Shown piece after piece: positions 61,043-64,000 of a DNA stretch of 64,000 nucleotides. Source of the stretch: Arthrobacter sp. OAP107 (GTDB lineage: Bacteria > Actinomycetota > Actinomycetes > Actinomycetales > Micrococcaceae); the NCBI RefSeq assembly GCF_040546765.1, contig NZ_JBEPOK010000001.1:4898001-4962000 (forward strand), written 5' to 3'. A program made the position numbers and the translations under genes. The notes beneath the pieces are model-generated. The model was not told where the DNA came from. It searched no databases and saw only the letters and a list, made by a program, of their open reading frames with translations. The number at the start of each line of letters is the position of its first letter. Within the stretch, counting starts at the first letter, position 1.

Positions 61043-61762
61043 TTAGGCTTGCTGGAAAACGACGTTGCCGGTGCTTGATGCCGCCGGGCCGAAGGCGAGT
61101 TGGCCCTTTGCCCGCAGCGACTCGATGGCGTCCTCGGGTGACGGCTTGCCGTACACGGCCGATCCGGCGACGAAGACGTTGGCGCCTGCCTCGGCGGCGC
61201 GGACGATGGTTTCTTCAGTGATGCCGCCATCCACCTGGATGGCCACGTTCACCCCGGCACCCTCGACCGCGGCACGGGCGCGGCGGATCTTGGGCAGCAC
61301 TACGTCCAGGAATGCCTGGCCGCCGAAGCCCGGCTCGACCGTCATGAGCAACAGCATGTCCAGTTCAGTGAGCATGTCCAGGTACGGTTCCACGGGAGTG
61401 GCCGGGCGCAGTGCCATGCCTGCCTTGGAACCGCGTGCGCGAAGTTCGCGGGCGAGTTTGATGGGGGCGTCGGACGCCTCGACATGGAATGTCACCGAGC
61501 TCAGGCCGGCGTCGGCAAACTGGGGTGCCCAGCGGTCGGCATTGGAAATCATGAGGTGGGCGTCAAGCGGCACCGGGCTGACTCTTTGGATCCGTTCCAC
61601 AACGGGCAGGCCGATGGTCAGGTTCGGCACGAAGTGGTTGTCCATGACATCCACGTGCACGGCGTCGGCGTTGCTGATGCGGGCCAGCTCGGCTTCGAGG
61701 TTGACGAAGTCGGCCGAGAGGATGCTGGGGTTGATGCAGCAATTCAGGGGTGAAACGGACAT
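61043..61762 (-). CDS. rpe: Ribulose-phosphate 3-epimerase
   Basis: A 239-residue TIM-barrel epimerase. It shows NPSILSADFVNLEAEL, the metal-binding VHVDVMDNHFVPNLTIG near residue 35, MTVEPGFGGQAFLD near 140 and QVDGGITEETIVRAAEAGAN. It interconverts ribulose-5-P and xylulose-5-P. The C-terminal tail of some 20 residues is longer than usual. It is followed after 10 bp by rpiB. Confidence 0.95.
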   Translation of the reverse strand: MSVSPLNCCINPSILSADFVNLEAELARISNADAVHVDVMDNHFVPNLTIGLPVVERIQRVSPVPLDAHLMISNADRWAPQFADAGLSSVTFHVEASDAPIKLARELRARGSKAGMALRPATPVEPYLDMLTELDMLLLMTVEPGFGGQAFLDVVLPKIRRARAAVEGAGVNVAIQVDGGITEETIVRAAEAGANVFVAGSAVYGKPSPEDAIESLRAKGQLAFGPAASSTGNVVFQQA

Positions 61763-61853
61763 GATGTCTGCCTTTCAGTGATCTGGGTGACCGCTGCGTG
61801 GGGACCCCGAGGGGGTCCCCACACAGTCAGGACGGATTGCGGATAGCCGGGGG

Positions 61854-62975
61854 CTAGGACGCCTTCCGTGCAGTAGTAAGGGCGCTGTTAACGTCAGCCA
61901 GGAGTTCGTTCCAGCTGGCCACAAACTTGTCCAGGCCTTCAGATTCCAGCAGGGCGACAACATTGTTGTAGGAGATGCCGAGGTTCTCGAGGGCGTTGAG
62001 GACGGTGTTCGCTTCCCGGTAGGTGCCGGTGATGGTGTCGCCGGCAACCACGCCGTGATCGAACGTGGCGTCCAGGGTCTTCTCCGGCATGGTGTTCACG
62101 ATTCCGGGGGCGACGAGCTCGGTGACGTAAAGGGTGTCCGGGTAGGCCGGGTCCTTCACGCCGGTGGAGGCCCACAGCGGGCGCTGGGGGCGCGCGCCGG
62201 CTTCGGCCAGGACCGCCCAGCGTTCGGTGGAGAAGAGCTCTTCGTAGACCTGGTAGGCGAGGCGGGCGTTCGCGACGCCGGCCTTGCCCTTGAGGGCCTT
62301 GGCCGCGTCGGTGCCGATCGCGTCCAGTCGCTTGTCGATCTCGGTGTCCACGCGGGAAACGAAGAACGACGCGACGGAGTGGATCCTGGACAGGTCGTGG
62401 CCGTTGTCCTTGGCCTGCTTCAGCCCGGCCTGGAAGGCGTTGATCACTGCCCGGTAGCGCTCCAGCGAGAAGATCAGTGTCACGTTGACGCTGATGCCCT
62501 CGGCCAGGACTGCGGTGATGGCTGCGAGGCCCTCGAGCGTGGCGGGGATCTTGATCAGGACGTTGTCCTTGTCGACCTTCTTGAACAGGTTCTTGGCTTC
62601 CGCGATCGTGCCCTCGGTGTTCCAGGCGAGGCGGGGGTCCACCTCGATGGAGACACGGCCGTCCACGCCCTCGGTGGCGGCGGCGATCGGAGCGAAGAGG
62701 TCGCATGCGTCGGCGACGTCCGTCGTCGTGATCTCGAAGATCGTCTCCTCGACGCCGGCGCCCTGCGCGGCAAGTTCGGCGATCTTGGCGTCGTAGTCCG
62801 TGCCGGAGGTGATCGCGGCCTGGAAGATGGACGGGTTGGTGGTCACGCCGACGACATTCTTCTGGTCGATGAGCTTCTGCAGGCTGCCGCTGTCGAGCCG
62901 CTCCCGGGAGAGGTCATCCAACCAGATGGACAGACCTGCTTCAGAAAGCTGTGCGGTGGGTGTTGTGTTGGTCAT
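61854..62975 (-). CDS. tal: Transaldolase
   Basis: A 373-residue transaldolase of the longer actinobacterial type. TNPSIFQAAITSGTDYDAKI lies near residue 40, the Schiff-base lysine in VLIKIPATLEGLAAITAVLA near 140, and the conserved SFFVSRVDTEIDKRLDAIG near 195. It transfers a dihydroxyacetone unit between sedoheptulose-7-P and glyceraldehyde-3-P. It lies 21 bp after transketolase and 91 bp before rpe. Confidence 0.96.
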   Translation of the reverse strand: MTNTTPTAQLSEAGLSIWLDDLSRERLDSGSLQKLIDQKNVVGVTTNPSIFQAAITSGTDYDAKIAELAAQGAGVEETIFEITTTDVADACDLFAPIAAATEGVDGRVSIEVDPRLAWNTEGTIAEAKNLFKKVDKDNVLIKIPATLEGLAAITAVLAEGISVNVTLIFSLERYRAVINAFQAGLKQAKDNGHDLSRIHSVASFFVSRVDTEIDKRLDAIGTDAAKALKGKAGVANARLAYQVYEELFSTERWAVLAEAGARPQRPLWASTGVKDPAYPDTLYVTELVAPGIVNTMPEKTLDATFDHGVVAGDTITGTYREANTVLNALENLGISYNNVVALLESEGLDKFVASWNELLADVNSALTTARKAS

Positions 62976-62996
62976 GGCTTGTTTCTTCCTTCAAAG

Positions 62997-64000
62997 TTAG
63001 TTGGCTGCGGCGGCGAGAGAGTCCTTGGCGGCGGCGGCGACTGCTTCCGCGGTGATGCCGAATTCCTGGAAGAGGCGCTTGTAGTCTGCCGAGGCGCCGT
63101 AGTGCTCGAGGCTGACGGAGCGGCCGGCGTCGCCGACGAATTCCTTCCAGCCAAGGGCAAGTCCTGCTTCGACGGACACGCGGGCCTTGACCGCTGCGGG
63201 CAGGACTGCCTCGCGGTAGGCGGCGTCCTGCTTGTTGAACCACTCCACGCACGGCATGGAGACCACGCGGGTGGCGATGCCTTCGGCCTGGAGTGCTTCG
63301 CGGGCCTGGACGGCGAGTTGGACTTCGGAGCCGGTGCCGATCAGGATGACCTGCGCGTTCGCGGTCTTGCCGTCCTTGGACGCCTCGGCCAGCACGTAGC
63401 CGCCCTTGGCAACGCCAGCAGTCGAACCGAAGGTGTCACCCTCGGCCGCGCCCTCGCCACGCTCGTAGGTGGGGATGTTCTGGCGGGTCAGGACAATGCC
63501 GGCCGGGTTCTCGTGGTTTTCCAGCATGGTCTTCCACGCTGCCGCGACCTCATTGGCATCGCCCGGACGGACGACGTCGAGGCCGACGATCGCACGCAGC
63601 GAGGCGAGCTGCTCCACCGGCTGGTGCGTCGGGCCGTCCTCGCCCAGGCCGATGGAGTCGTGCGTCCAGACATACAGGGACGGCACGCCCATGAGGGCGC
63701 CGAGGCGGATGGCCGGCTTCTGGTAGTCGCTGAAGATCAGGAACGTGCCGGAGAATGCGCGGGTCTTGCCGTGCAGGCTGATGCCGTTCACGATCGAGGC
63801 TGCGGCGTGCTCACGGATACCGAAGTGCAGGACGCGGCCGTACGGGTTGCCCTTCCACGCTTCAGTGGAGCGCGAGGCAGGGATGAACGACGGCGAGCCC
63901 TCGATGGTGGTGTTGTTCGACTCGGCGAGGTCGGCAGAGCCGCCCCAGAGTTCCGGCATGACCGGGCCGATGGCGTTCAGGACCTTGCCGGAGGCGGCAC
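62997..64000 (-). CDS. tkt: Transketolase (C-terminal part; runs off the window)
   Basis: 334 codons of the C-terminal half are present, and the frame stays open to the window edge. It shows LFGGSADLAESN-like GGSADLAESNNTTIEGSPSF, HFGIREHAAASIVNGISLHG with the catalytic glutamate, and HDSIGLGEDGPTHQPVEQLA. The two-carbon transfer is TPP-dependent. It is the first gene of the cluster visible here; the N-terminal TPP-binding half and the promoter lie beyond base 64000. Confidence 0.96.
   Translation of the reverse strand, partial: AASGKVLNAIGPVMPELWGGSADLAESNNTTIEGSPSFIPASRSTEAWKGNPYGRVLHFGIREHAAASIVNGISLHGKTRAFSGTFLIFSDYQKPAIRLGALMGVPSLYVWTHDSIGLGEDGPTHQPVEQLASLRAIVGLDVVRPGDANEVAAAWKTMLENHENPAGIVLTRQNIPTYERGEGAAEGDTFGSTAGVAKGGYVLAEASKDGKTANAQVILIGTGSEVQLAVQAREALQAEGIATRVVSMPCVEWFNKQDAAYREAVLPAAVKARVSVEAGLALGWKEFVGDAGRSVSLEHYGASADYKRLFQEFGITAEAVAAAAKDSLAAAAN

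Noticed and set aside
1..64000. Search for tRNA, rRNA or tmRNA genes
   Set aside because: No T-loop/acceptor-stem combination or rRNA-like sequence was found by eye.

Overview
The window is 64 kb of gene-dense, high-GC DNA (frequent GTG/TTG starts, many 1-8 bp start/stop overlaps, long antisense shadow ORFs). Gene content points to a soil actinobacterium of the Micrococcaceae, most like Arthrobacter/Pseudarthrobacter: many LacI/GntR/IclR catabolic regulators, a DUF222-HNH protein, DUF4193 and DUF5997 proteins, a Mycobacterium-type transaldolase and a c-di-AMP riboswitch before an NlpC/P60 protein. The genus is inference. I see no rRNA, tRNA, insertion sequence, prophage or CRISPR array.

1-16 kb, sugar and organic-acid catabolism: the end of a probable amino-sugar kinase, a SIS-domain isomerase/deaminase and nagA (N-acetylglucosamine use); a Nudix hydrolase with a small hypothetical partner; a minus-strand operon of a COG4091-type dehydrogenase, a TRAP transporter (DctP plus fused DctQM) and a 3-hydroxyisobutyrate-dehydrogenase-like enzyme, with a divergent LacI regulator and a perfect 18-bp palindromic operator between; a second LacI regulator with a Gfo/Idh/MocA dehydrogenase and a sugar-phosphate isomerase, plus a distant solute-binding lipoprotein that shares the same promoter/operator module; and a decayed GntR regulator.

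16-31 kb, housekeeping and stress: PEBP protein, PfkB kinase, fatty-acid desaturase with its ferredoxin-type reductase, an esterase, a RelA/SpoT-type synthetase, a SulP transporter, the riboswitch-controlled NlpC/P60 protein, a diguanylate cyclase, a bile-acid:Na+ symporter-family protein, and an FMN-dependent monooxygenase with a sulfonate-type ABC permease and ATPase.

31-43 kb, cell envelope: short LacI-like regulator, lipoprotein plus Tat-exported multicopper oxidase, two large secreted Ig/FN3 proteins each preceded by a long structured leader, a LysR-effector-domain protein divergent from a DUF5997 gene, and two CNNM/CorC-type membrane proteins.

43-56 kb, accessory catabolism with much decay: SDR and 2-oxopent-4-enoate-hydratase-like genes, AlkD-like protein, PadR, lytic transglycosylase, a CoA-transferase / HMG-CoA-lyase-like / 2-hydroxycarboxylate-transporter operon ending in a broken thiamine-diphosphate enzyme and an IclR regulator. 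Four genes here (metallophosphoesterase, APC permease, TPP enzyme, Ca2+/H+ antiporter) look shortened by internal or terminal deletions and frameshifts, either true decay or assembly error.

56-64 kb: OhrR-like MarR regulator, DUF222-HNH protein, TetR, then a minus-strand non-oxidative pentose-phosphate cluster (tkt-tal-rpe-rpiB-fba-rpiB) whose two RpiB paralogues suggest tetritol, pentose or pentitol catabolism.
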